DNA of 23,459 nucleotides from a virus. The position numbers and the translations under genes were made by a program. The notes beneath the pieces were generated by a model. The model was not told where the DNA came from. It saw nothing but the letters and a program-made list of their open reading frames with translations, and ran no database searches. Below, piece by piece: positions 16,677-23,220 of this stretch. The DNA is taken from positions 1 through 23,459 of IMG/VR virus record IMGVR_UViG_3300028653_000057; one strand, 5' to 3'. Every line of letters begins with the position of its first letter. Position 1 is the first letter of the stretch.

Positions 16677-16721
16677 TCAAAACAAAAACAGCAGGCAGGT
16701 ATTTGAGTTCCTGCCTGCTGT
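16677..16721 (-). terminator. Intrinsic terminator after the major capsid gene
   Basis: Minus-strand ACAGCAGGCAGG (16721-16710), a ten-base loop, then CCTGCCTGCTGT (16699-16688) gives a perfect 12-base-pair GC-rich stem. The run TTTTGTTTTG follows. It lies 33 bases past the capsid stop and would end most transcription of the capsid block, so high capsid mRNA levels can be kept apart from the neck and tail genes. Confidence 0.92.
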
Positions 16722-16754
16722 CTCAGTAAAACTTATGAACGAAAAAGGATGCGA

Positions 16755-17774
16755 TTAGTTATGCGTTCCCTGAGCGAGCCCATTCGCATTGATGATGGCC
16801 ATACCCAGTTCCTCGTACCCGACATATCCGATACTGGCACTGCGCGGCTGATCGTCCGGAAACACTGTGAATTCTGTACGAATCGGCATCACTCCGAAGA
16901 AGCGAGGTTCTGCAAACGCATACACTGTCCCCTGAGGTACCAACCTGCTGACCATGATGTCAATTCCCCAGATCTGTCCAAAGTAACCAGTCTGAAGAAT
17001 CTCCCTCATCGTAACAGGATCGACGTCTGTGGAACCGTATGACCGGATATCCTTGAACGATTCGAACTGCATGAACAACGCGTACACCGGAATATCGTGT
17101 GTTGCGATTGTTGCAGTCAGTGCATTCAAGAACGTCTTGCTACAGCCACTTGAACTAGTAACAACTGGGTTGTTCCCAGTGTTTGCTGCCGCTGTCGTCG
17201 CTGCAAGGAACAGAAACTCGTTGTCCTCTTGAAGGTTCGTTGCAATACGAATCCATTCCTGAGTACGATCGAGAACGTTGAACCTGCGGTGCTGGATCTC
17301 ACTGATACGAATACTCGCAGGTGAGAAAATCTCCCAGGTTGTCGGTTCGACGTATGTTCCTTCGACCACGTACTGTGCAACCGTCGCACGTTTCGCAACG
17401 ACGTAGGCAGGAACACTGATGTCCTGATCGTATCGAGCAATCTGACCTTGAGCAAGTACGTCAATTTCGAAAAACTTCCGTGCTTGCCCTGAATAGTCAA
17501 GTTGCGTACGAATAGGTACCGCCATCTGCGCACCTACTGCACGTTGACCGCTTTCTGTAAACAACGCGTCCCACACGTTGTTCTCGTCAACAACTGAGTC
17601 AGCGTACTGCCGATATGGATCGCTCATCTGACCAGCTGCGTACGTTTGACGGACACCGGTACTTGCAGTCTTCTGGAAAGAAAACCCAGAACCTGGCCGT
17701 GTACCGATCGTCAACGCTTCAGGATTCACTTGAATTGCTCGCCCTGCTGCGTCGTACAAAGTGATTGGTTTCAT
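16755..17774 (-). CDS. Major capsid protein, HK97-fold type, 339 aa
   Basis: This protein builds the capsid shell. The clues are its place after a scaffold-like gene and a decoration-like gene, its size, a strong GAGAGG ribosome site, and a dedicated terminator. The N-terminal 60 residues are extended; a middle part shows SISRIS-like RISEIQHRRFNVLDRTQEWI (about 190-205) before a long helical stretch, as in the spine helix of HK97-fold proteins. The C-terminal half has IWGIDIMVSRLVPQGTVYAF and ends with a Gly-rich strand (SIGYVGYEELGMAIINANGL), a common ending of capsid P-domain/A-domain sequences. No prohead cleavage site is obvious. The family match is by eye; the context makes it secure. 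Confidence 0.85.
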   Translation of the reverse strand: MKPITLYDAAGRAIQVNPEALTIGTRPGSGFSFQKTASTGVRQTYAAGQMSDPYRQYADSVVDENNVWDALFTESGQRAVGAQMAVPIRTQLDYSGQARKFFEIDVLAQGQIARYDQDISVPAYVVAKRATVAQYVVEGTYVEPTTWEIFSPASIRISEIQHRRFNVLDRTQEWIRIATNLQEDNEFLFLAATTAAANTGNNPVVTSSSGCSKTFLNALTATIATHDIPVYALFMQFESFKDIRSYGSTDVDPVTMREILQTGYFGQIWGIDIMVSRLVPQGTVYAFAEPRFFGVMPIRTEFTVFPDDQPRSASIGYVGYEELGMAIINANGLAQGTHN

Positions 17775-17846
17775 GAATACCTCTCTTTAATCGTGATAGT
17801 GAATTGTTTTTGAACTCGTAGTATGTACGTGTTTGCAAATCCTCTG

Positions 17847-18296
17847 TTACATTCGGAGCACGATGCCGATCGTATAGTTGTTCGATGCAGACGGGATCTG
17901 TTTCAAGATACCTTTGACCGATCCTGTCGAACCGTATGCTGTCCCGGTCCACTTTGAGTTCGCACTGCAATACAACGGTGCACCGACAGACGCAGTAAGA
18001 ACGTCAGATTCGTATGCACGAACAGCACTACTCGCAGCAACTTCCGCCGAGTGATCGACATACAGCGTTCCGGTACCGTGGATAAGCGTCACCAAGGAAC
18101 CAGTTGGAGGAGCAGACAGTTCGGTCGTAGCGTCTTGAACAACGTAAACTGCAGCATGTTGCGCTGTTGCAAGAGACACCAAACCACCAGCGTTATCCTG
18201 GAAGAACTGACCTGCAGTCCATCCAGTTGTGATCGTAGCAGCAGACACTTGCCCGGTCTCCTGAATGCCACCGAAGGGAATAGTTACTTTACTCAT
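17847..18296 (-). CDS. Capsid decoration-like protein, 149 aa
   Basis: The protein lies directly before the major capsid gene and is preceded by AAGGAG. It is rich in A, T, G and S and beta-like: TIPFGGIQETGQVSAATITT, then hydrophobic strands, a run with LSAPPTGSLVTLIHGTGTLY, and the ending SASNNYTIGIVLRM. This composition and closing pattern (G.l......s...y.vGi.l) are typical of small proteins encoded by the capsid gene that coat or stabilise the shell, often of the DUF2190 kind. No cysteines form a clear site. A role in decoration or stabilising the shell is inferred from place and composition. Confidence 0.7.
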   Translation of the reverse strand: MSKVTIPFGGIQETGQVSAATITTGWTAGQFFQDNAGGLVSLATAQHAAVYVVQDATTELSAPPTGSLVTLIHGTGTLYVDHSAEVAASSAVRAYESDVLTASVGAPLYCSANSKWTGTAYGSTGSVKGILKQIPSASNNYTIGIVLRM

Positions 18297-18370
18297 AATA
18301 CTTCTCCTTTGAATTGTGTTTTGAAGACTGTGTTATATGCTACTTTGTTGTCTCTCGCACGAACGATACG

Positions 18371-20602
18371 TTATCTTCCGTAATCGTGACGTTTCAAGAA
18401 CTGTCGGGCATCGACTCCTTTTGCCGCGAGTTTGGATTCCGTAGTTGTAAACGGAAGGGCAACCGCGTCAGCTCGTCCGTCAATCTGCATCTGTGGAACG
18501 AAATCTAATCGTGTACCCTGTCTCGCAGATCGCAGTGCCGGTGCAATAGGTCCGGTTTCAATCTTTCCGTCACCTTTTACACCGTTTGAAATCTCTCCTT
18601 GAGTTGTAACTGTTGTCGCTGGTTGTCGAACTGATTCAAGATGATCTCCGACAACTCCACGCTCCATGTTGTGCAACTCCGGAAAATCTCCGCCAAGTGC
18701 TTCCATTGCGACCACCGGTAGCATTTCAACCATATTCCAGTTGAATTGATATCCAGTGCTATCGAGTTTCGATGCAGCTAGTGCTGCCTCTCGAATGGAT
18801 TCACGAGTGAATGGAATCAAACCTCTGGAGGCTTGCAACCGTGCTAATTGCACAGCGTTCGTTGCACGTTGTGTGACAGCTGCTTGGGAAGTCAATGAGG
18901 CGTCCCTTGAAGGTGTTCCTTTTGTTCCTTCATAGTTCCGCACAAGTTTCTGTGCGTAACCAGCGTCGCCGAACATCTTGGTGTAATACGCGAGCAACCC
19001 TTCTGTTCCTTCTGCGGCGACAACCTGCATCGCTTTCTGTCTCTGCACTGCACCAAGAAATGATGGAAATGGTTCTTTTTCTTTTGGTGCGCCACCCATT
19101 TCGCCACCACCGTGTTCCTCTTGACCGACCATCTGCTCGCCTTTATCGAATTCGTTCTCGTGAGCAGATTCGTCACCTTCAGGACCTGAAGGTCCACCAA
19201 GACCAACTTCGTCCATAATAGTATCGACTGCTTTCTCGATCTGCTTGACTGCTTTCTCGACGGGTTTCACTTCGACCGTTTCTGTTTTTCCGCCCTTCTC
19301 TTCTCCGCCTTCTTCACCGCCACCGCCCATAGGCAGTTCATCTGCATGCAGATTCTTATCTGCACCACCCTTTTCACTTTCGTCCTTCACAACAGGTGGA
19401 AATCCGTCACCAGCACCTTGTTTCACGATGGTAACCGATTTGCCTTTGGTCGACTGTTTAATGAATCCGAGACCGTAAGTCTTGGCTTCCTTCAACAGTC
19501 GACTCTTGTACTCGTCGGAGACAAACCTGTCGTAATTTGCTTGGGTCATGTCTTTCGGAGTGTTGCAGACGTCGGCGAACGTAAAGATGACTTTCGAACC
19601 TGTCTTCACATTCGTGACTACCCAGCGAGAGTTGCGCGGATTCTTGTCACGAATGAGAGTCACTGACGCTTGTCCGACCAACCGAGGGCTGTCAGCAGCA
19701 TTGACGTTCTGATCTTCCTTGTTCTTGGTCGTGTTGAACTCGCTGTTCTGTTTGCGCCACGCATCGAGTTCTTTTCCTGCGGAGTCACCAGAAACCGGCC
19801 ACTTATCACCGGTGTCCTTATCGATCGCACTGTCGCCTGCTCCTGACGGAGGAATGTATGTTGCAGTCTTGGTCGGAACAAGTGATAGACCAAACAGACC
19901 GAACAACTTGTTTATTCCAGACGCTTGCTTGTACGTCTCCTGGACGTGCTGAGGTGCGTCTTTCAACGTCTCTGCCGCTTGAACGTCCTTGTTCAGAACG
20001 ATCGCTTTCTTCCAGTGAGCTTCTGCTTTGTTCGCTTCTTGAATGATTTGAAGTGCTTTGCTTGCTAAGGACTTCAAACCGGAAGCAACTCGTTCACTTG
20101 GACGAGCAACGTTCAGATGAGCGATTTGATTCTGAGCTTCGGATACAACCTGATCGATGTCCTTGTTGATGGTCTCGAAGTCCTGAATCGCTTCTCCTAC
20201 CAGTTGCTGTGGTTGGACACCGTCAGCTGCTACAACAGCGGCTACTGGGATCGCTTTGTAAGATGTTACCGCACTGACAAGTCGCTCTTTCACCTGTCCG
20301 AGATGCGTTATCATCTGTTGCAATGCCGCAATTTTTTCTTTCATTGGGTCCTCGCTAACGTTGTTGTGATTTGTAGTTTGAGATATGAACTTTTCGAATT
20401 GAGCTTCTTCAACAGCGGTATTGACTACTTCATTCCACTTGTGCCCGTTGCGATCGAAGGAATGGGTATCGACAACAGTACTATTCTTGCGAATTTGTAC
20501 ACCTACTTTTTCGGGAGTTTCAAAACCGATGAGAGAAGCGACGATTCCGTCACTTAATCTTGCAGAGCGTATCGACCATGTTCGTTGATGTGTCTGTGCC
20601 AT
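18371..20602 (-). CDS. Long prohead core/scaffold-like protein, up to 743 aa
   Basis: The product is hydrophilic, helical and repetitive. Residues about 87-240 are coiled and rich in A, Q, K and E. Residues 424-510 are a Gly/Glu-rich acidic stretch (GGGGEEGGEEKGGKTETVEV), and 510-743 are more ordered, with DAGYAQKLVRNYEGTKGTPS and FLKRHDYGR at the end. Position directly before decoration and capsid genes, plus acidic helical composition, suggest a prohead core or internal capsid protein. I see no serine protease motif. The ATG at 20602 has no ribosome site and would lie about four bases from the start of a promoter transcript. The ATG at 20344 (residue 87) has GAGG at good spacing. The first 86 codons still look like real protein. 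The start is therefore uncertain. Confidence 0.7.
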   Translation of the reverse strand: MAQTHQRTWSIRSARLSDGIVASLIGFETPEKVGVQIRKNSTVVDTHSFDRNGHKWNEVVNTAVEEAQFEKFISQTTNHNNVSEDPMKEKIAALQQMITHLGQVKERLVSAVTSYKAIPVAAVVAADGVQPQQLVGEAIQDFETINKDIDQVVSEAQNQIAHLNVARPSERVASGLKSLASKALQIIQEANKAEAHWKKAIVLNKDVQAAETLKDAPQHVQETYKQASGINKLFGLFGLSLVPTKTATYIPPSGAGDSAIDKDTGDKWPVSGDSAGKELDAWRKQNSEFNTTKNKEDQNVNAADSPRLVGQASVTLIRDKNPRNSRWVVTNVKTGSKVIFTFADVCNTPKDMTQANYDRFVSDEYKSRLLKEAKTYGLGFIKQSTKGKSVTIVKQGAGDGFPPVVKDESEKGGADKNLHADELPMGGGGEEGGEEKGGKTETVEVKPVEKAVKQIEKAVDTIMDEVGLGGPSGPEGDESAHENEFDKGEQMVGQEEHGGGEMGGAPKEKEPFPSFLGAVQRQKAMQVVAAEGTEGLLAYYTKMFGDAGYAQKLVRNYEGTKGTPSRDASLTSQAAVTQRATNAVQLARLQASRGLIPFTRESIREAALAASKLDSTGYQFNWNMVEMLPVVAMEALGGDFPELHNMERGVVGDHLESVRQPATTVTTQGEISNGVKGDGKIETGPIAPALRSARQGTRLDFVPQMQIDGRADAVALPFTTTESKLAAKGVDARQFLKRHDYGR

Positions 20603-20612
20603 AACTGTCAGA

Positions 20613-20641
20613 AATATAATAACAGTATGTCACAATCCCAA
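20613..20641 (-). promoter_or_regulatory. Candidate sigma70-like promoter for the capsid block
   Basis: On the minus strand TTGGGA (20641-20636), a 17-base spacer, then TATATT (20618-20613). It lies in the 117-base gap after the 85-residue gene. The expected start near 20606 is almost at the ATG at 20602, which fits either a near-leaderless message or use of the inner start at 20344. Confidence 0.45.
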
Positions 20642-20719
20642 CGAAGTTACAATAATTTGTTACGAAGTTTTACGGTCAAACGGTAGGTGATTACTTAAGA
20701 CGTGTCTTTCTCGATTGTT

Positions 20720-20977
20720 TCATCTCTGTTCCCTCATCCAGGTTAGGAGGCGGGAAGCGGCTTCGATTTTTGGATTAGTCATTTCTGTCCCTAATTCCTC
20801 CCATGAATCTCCATCCACTATTTCATTTTCAAATTCAAATAACTTCTTCGCAAGTTCTTCCGGCGTTGGAAGAATGATATGGGGGAAAGAATTGAAATAG
20901 CGCACAATACTTGCTGTTGTTTCTCTGAAAGTAGCATAAGTTACACTTGCAAGAGCATCATAAATTGCATCCAACAT
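20720..20977 (-). CDS. Small hypothetical phage protein, 85 aa
   Basis: A soluble alpha-helical protein with AAGGAG before its ATG. Sequence features are PTPEELAKKLFEFENEIVDG in the middle and ASRLLTWMREQR at the end. No cysteine or known motif. It is the last of the small-gene series and lies before the capsid promoter. Confidence 0.65.
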   Translation of the reverse strand: MLDAIYDALASVTYATFRETTASIVRYFNSFPHIILPTPEELAKKLFEFENEIVDGDSWEELGTEMTNPKIEAASRLLTWMREQR

Positions 20978-20983
20978 TACTCC

Positions 20984-21172
20984 TTATCTCGCCCAAAATG
21001 GCAGTTTTCTTCGTTCATCTCTTCGTCGTTTTCTCTTTCTGGTCGAAGCCCGAATAACTTTTAACTCAGCTTCTCGACGCTCACGATCCGTCTTATACTT
21101 CCGTTGCTTCCGAGAAAAGCCACGAATGGTATCCCGACCAACCTTAGTTGTTGCATCTCGATGACCACTCAT
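20984..21172 (-). CDS. Very basic small protein, 62 aa
   Basis: I start at the ATG at 21172, two bases after the previous stop. A TTG-started version of 89 residues would overlap and break the real upstream gene. About 40 percent of residues are Arg or Lys, with long basic runs (STRKRKRRRDERRK), and the end is LPFWAR. Such composition suggests nucleic-acid or ribosome contact, or a packaged internal protein. No ribosome site is evident, so translation may depend on the upstream gene. Confidence 0.5.
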   Translation of the reverse strand: MSGHRDATTKVGRDTIRGFSRKQRKYKTDRERREAELKVIRASTRKRKRRRDERRKLPFWAR

Positions 21173-21174
21173 AA

Positions 21175-21336
21175 TCAAGATTCTTTCGACATCAGTTTCT
21201 CGGCAGCACAAGCACGACAAGTCGTTCCATAGCGATGGGCATCTGCGTCGCAATCATAGTTGTCCCTTACATCTACGACAAATGCTTCAAGTTCCTTTAT
21301 TCGACTCAATAGCTTTTTCTTCTTTTTCACGATCAT
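21175..21336 (-). CDS. Small zinc-binding-like protein, 53 aa
   Basis: The frame runs from ATG 21336 (a GTG two codons later has GGAG at seven bases and is an equally good start) to TGA 21175. It overlaps the end of the 83-residue gene by 50 bases. After a lysine-rich start, residues 29-43 hold Cys29, His34, Cys40 and Cys43 in DCDADAHRYGTTCRAC, followed by AAEKLM. This spacing and its well-formed protein sequence look like a small zinc-binding phage protein. It is more credible than the other frames over the same bases. Confidence 0.65.
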   Translation of the reverse strand: MIVKKKKKLLSRIKELEAFVVDVRDNYDCDADAHRYGTTCRACAAEKLMSKES

Positions 21337-21538
21337 TCTCCATATCCATCAAGTAGGGATCATTCGGCTTTGAGAACGGACTTACAATATCTTCATCCGT
21401 TTGATCCAGAAACGATGAATCAACTCCAAAGATCCCACCGCTTTGCGTATCCTTGTAGATACCGACATGCACTTCGAGTTTCGAGTCAGGATCTATCACC
21501 GAAATCTCTTTTATGTAGATCGTCTTTACCTTCTTCAT
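21287..21538 (-). CDS. Conserved-looking small phage protein, 83 aa
   Basis: The ATG overlaps the stop of the GroES-like gene as ATGA, so both are coupled. Residues 1-50 form short strands (VKTIYIKEISVIDPDSKLEV) followed by KDTQSGGIFGVDSSFLDQTD. That last segment, with Gly-hydrophobic-Gly-(V/I)-D-(S/A)-S-(F/Y)-hydrophobic-(D/E)-Q, is one I recognise as common in small uncharacterised phage proteins. The end is acidic and polar. No function is known to me. Confidence 0.65.
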   Translation of the reverse strand: MKKVKTIYIKEISVIDPDSKLEVHVGIYKDTQSGGIFGVDSSFLDQTDEDIVSPFSKPNDPYLMDMENDREKEEKAIESNKGT

Positions 21539-21678
21539 ACAGGAGCCGCTTCTGGTTCAGCCGCTGGTGTTTCATCGATTACGACGATCTCAGACTCCTT
21601 CATGACAAGGTAATCGATACCGTCGATTTCGATGTCACGATGTGCAAAAGCATTATCTCGTAGAATTGCCTTATTCAT
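21535..21678 (-). CDS. Mini protein matching the C-terminal part of GroES, 47 aa
   Basis: The ATG at 21678 has a strong TAGGAG site six bases upstream. Residues 3-34 follow the last third of GroES: in the known E. coli protein this is the stretch that ends VLIMSESDILAIVEA, and here IDGIDYLVMKESEIVVI occupies the matching place, followed by a short acidic, Ala/Pro-rich tail. The mobile loop that contacts GroEL and the first two thirds of the GroES barrel are absent, and no in-frame upstream extension exists because the preceding gene stops in another context. It may be a decayed co-chaperonin, an independent small domain, or a modulator of host GroES. It is coupled to the 83-residue gene downstream. 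Confidence 0.6.
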   Translation of the reverse strand: MNKAILRDNAFAHRDIEIDGIDYLVMKESEIVVIDETPAAEPEAAPV

Positions 21679-21696
21679 TTCACTCTCCTATTCTGT

Positions 21697-22041
21697 TTAT
21701 TGCTTTGACGATGAGGCTGGCGAATACTTTTCGTTGAACGCTTTGACGAGCATGGAATTTAGAATCATTTTTGTCTCAAGTCGGACGATCGGCATTATCT
21801 CCCCTATACTGAATATCTCATATCCATTCGAATCGAATGCTGTTGTAAATCTTTGGGCTTTCAGGGGAAGTTTTATCTTCGCCAGCACCCCATTCTCCTC
21901 TTCCGTCACCACTGGATGGGAGGCGGAGAGAACATACTCGACGATAGCACGAGCACCATCCTTATCGGTATGGTTGAACTCTCGATTCAGTTCCCATTCC
22001 TGATCAAATATCTTTTCCTGTTCCGGTGTTAGCTTATTCAT
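21697..22041 (-). CDS. Small hypothetical phage protein, 114 aa
   Basis: This is the first gene behind the candidate promoter at 22067-22095, with AAGGAG eight bases before its ATG. The protein is soluble and acidic, helical at the start (LTPEQEKIFDQEWELNREFN) and at the end (KMILNSMLVKAFNEKYSP). The middle is beta-like (GVLAKIKLPLKAQRFTTAFD). No motif is recognised. The promoter layout suggests it opens an operon of small genes: this one, the GroES-like, the 83-, 53-, 62- and 85-residue genes. Confidence 0.7.
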   Translation of the reverse strand: MNKLTPEQEKIFDQEWELNREFNHTDKDGARAIVEYVLSASHPVVTEEENGVLAKIKLPLKAQRFTTAFDSNGYEIFSIGEIMPIVRLETKMILNSMLVKAFNEKYSPASSSKQ

Positions 22042-22066
22042 CTCTTTCTCCTTTTATTATACACAT

Positions 22067-22095
22067 AATATAGTAAAAGAAAACTTGGAAATCAA
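22067..22095 (-). promoter_or_regulatory. Candidate sigma70-like promoter
   Basis: On the minus strand TTGATT (22095-22090), a 17-base spacer, then TATATT (22072-22067). The expected start is near 22060, leaving a short leader with AAGGAG before the ATG at 22041. Same spacer and -10 sequence as the candidate at 20613-20641. Confidence 0.6.
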
Positions 22096-22135
22096 GTGCT
22101 ACTCAAAGTAACGGCAAATAAAGTATTGTAAACTA

Positions 22136-22209
22136 ATAAGTTAACCGACAAAAATTTATTTTTTGTTGTCATTTAACGAACCTATAAGTTATTGTTTCTC
22201 AATAAGTTA
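22136..22209. repeat. Three direct copies of ATAAGTTA in an AT-rich gap
   Basis: Copies are at 22136-22143, 22184-22191 and 22202-22209 on the plus strand, within the 184-base gap 22042-22225 and upstream of the promoter at 22067-22095. The last two flank a TTATTG-TTTCT-CAATAA hairpin (22189-22205). No protein frame is seen in the gap. They could be operator sites; AT-rich chance is an alternative. Confidence 0.45.
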
Positions 22210-22225
22210 GCAGAATTTTGGTAAC

Positions 22226-22492
22226 CTATTTCTTTTCAATAGGTTCAGACGACGAACTGGTTGAATTTTGTTCAGGTTCATCGAACAGCAGTGCAATACC
22301 GTCAACAGTCACAATCTTGTCACGATATCGGAGATGCAAGTCCTCAATATCCTGGACAAGTTTATCAAATAGCATCACGAGCAAACTAAGAACCGATACC
22401 ATAAAAAGAGCCGCCCAAATGTTATTTTCCCATAATCCAAAAGAAGCCGCGCCCATAATCGCCAAGATAAAGCAACAAATTAAGTTTTTCAT
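22226..22492 (-). CDS. Small two-helix membrane protein, 88 aa
   Basis: I start at the ATG at 22492, which follows GGAGCGAGG; an earlier in-frame start would overlap the previous gene. Two adjacent membrane helices lie at about 4-20 (LICCFILAIMGAASFGLW) and about 24-42 (AALFMVSVLSLLVMLFDK). A charged segment (VQDIEDLHLRYRDKIVTV) and a Ser/Glu-rich tail (NSTSSSSEPIEKK) follow. Topology resembles small phage membrane proteins of unknown function such as superinfection or lysis regulators. No holin identity can be proved. Confidence 0.65.
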   Translation of the reverse strand: MKNLICCFILAIMGAASFGLWENNIWAALFMVSVLSLLVMLFDKLVQDIEDLHLRYRDKIVTVDGIALLFDEPEQNSTSSSSEPIEKK

Positions 22493-22518
22493 TTCCTCGC
22501 TCCGTATAAGTTGAATGA

Positions 22519-22971
22519 TTAAACAAAATCGTATTGCCAATTCTCTTCATAGCCGCATCGACTACATTTGTGCTGTCCCCATTCAGAGCTATGCCCATTC
22601 GCGGCATTCTTAAACTTGAACACTTCATACATTGCATGCCCGCGCTCAAAACAAATATGCCCTTCACTTAAAGGCGGCTTACCGGAAACGTTCTTCTTCT
22701 CGCTCATCTTCGTCCCCGGCAGAACCGTTCTCATTTGTTCGTCCGATTTCAAGTCCTCCGTTAGCGGTATGGATGGAACGGTGAGAACGGATTCACGCGC
22801 TTTCACCAATTCATTTTCGAGCCATATTTGATATTCCCACGATGCGAACGCAACATCACCGTGACGGACTGGTTTTGTCCAAAACTTCTTACCTGTAAAT
22901 GCTTCATATTCATTGTTAATTACAACGCGCTTCTCCTGCTCCACTGTCAATCCTTCCTTCGTGTTTTCCAT
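22519..22971 (-). CDS. Protein with C-terminal zinc ribbon, 150 aa
   Basis: AGGAG six bases before the ATG overlaps the stop of the upstream gene. Residues 1-95 are polar and helical (LENELVKARESVLTVPSIPL). The last 45 carry GHICFERGHAMYEVFKFKN, then SEWGQHKCSRCGYEENWQYD. The CxxC in the second part and the Cys-x4-His pair in the first form a likely zinc ribbon. This pattern (GH..y..F....s.wg.hkCsrCGyee.wqy) is familiar from small phage and bacterial proteins with unknown roles. Nothing else shows the function. Confidence 0.65.
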   Translation of the reverse strand: MENTKEGLTVEQEKRVVINNEYEAFTGKKFWTKPVRHGDVAFASWEYQIWLENELVKARESVLTVPSIPLTEDLKSDEQMRTVLPGTKMSEKKNVSGKPPLSEGHICFERGHAMYEVFKFKNAANGHSSEWGQHKCSRCGYEENWQYDFV

Positions 22972-22983
22972 TGAGACTCCTGA

Positions 22984-23205
22984 TTAAATATTGATTTCAG
23001 TTTTCAACAAACTCGGTGATATTTTTTGAGAATTATCCAGCTTAGAAATTTGCTGTTCCAATTCTTCAAGATTTTTTTGCATCTCATCCATAGTTAGCAT
23101 AACAGACCTTTGTGTTCGCCAAAATGTGATTGAGATATAATTTCCTCGTGAGACAACCGTAAAGGCATCGGTAGAAAGAATAGATTCGTCTTTGGTAAAT
23201 GTCAT
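22984..23205 (-). CDS. Small hypothetical protein with coiled-coil end, 73 aa
   Basis: GGAG seven bases upstream of the ATG. The first part is beta-like (TVVSRGNYISITFWRTQRSV) and the second a short amphipathic helix (MQKNLEELEQQISKLDNSQK) that could form a coiled coil. It is the first complete gene from the right and couples to the zinc-ribbon gene. Function unknown. Confidence 0.6.
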   Translation of the reverse strand: MTFTKDESILSTDAFTVVSRGNYISITFWRTQRSVMLTMDEMQKNLEELEQQISKLDNSQKISPSLLKTEINI

Positions 23206-23220
23206 TTCTTTCTCCGCTTG

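Noticed and set aside
18892-19218. Opposed 104- and 107-residue frames on both strands
   Set aside because: Both lie inside the Gly/Glu-rich part of the core gene, where repetitive codons keep other frames open.
20117-20557. 146-residue plus-strand open frame
   Set aside because: Antisense shadow of the core/scaffold gene; Cys-, Leu- and Phe-rich with no recognisable pattern.
20690-20723. 10-codon frame MKQSRKTRLK overlapping the stop of the 85-residue gene
   Set aside because: Too short to judge; a GAGGG lies before it but this may be accidental. Noted only as a possible coupled peptide.
20984-21253. 89-residue version of the basic protein with TTG start
   Set aside because: Its first 27 residues overlap the well-formed zinc-binding frame at 21175-21336; the ATG at 21172 is the sensible start.
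22189-22205. TTATTG/CAATAA hairpin as a terminator
   Set aside because: Six AT pairs only and no T run after it on the minus strand.
22422-22667. 81-residue minus frame rich in Cys and Met
   Set aside because: It overlaps both the zinc-ribbon gene and the membrane protein gene, each with a ribosome site and credible sequence.
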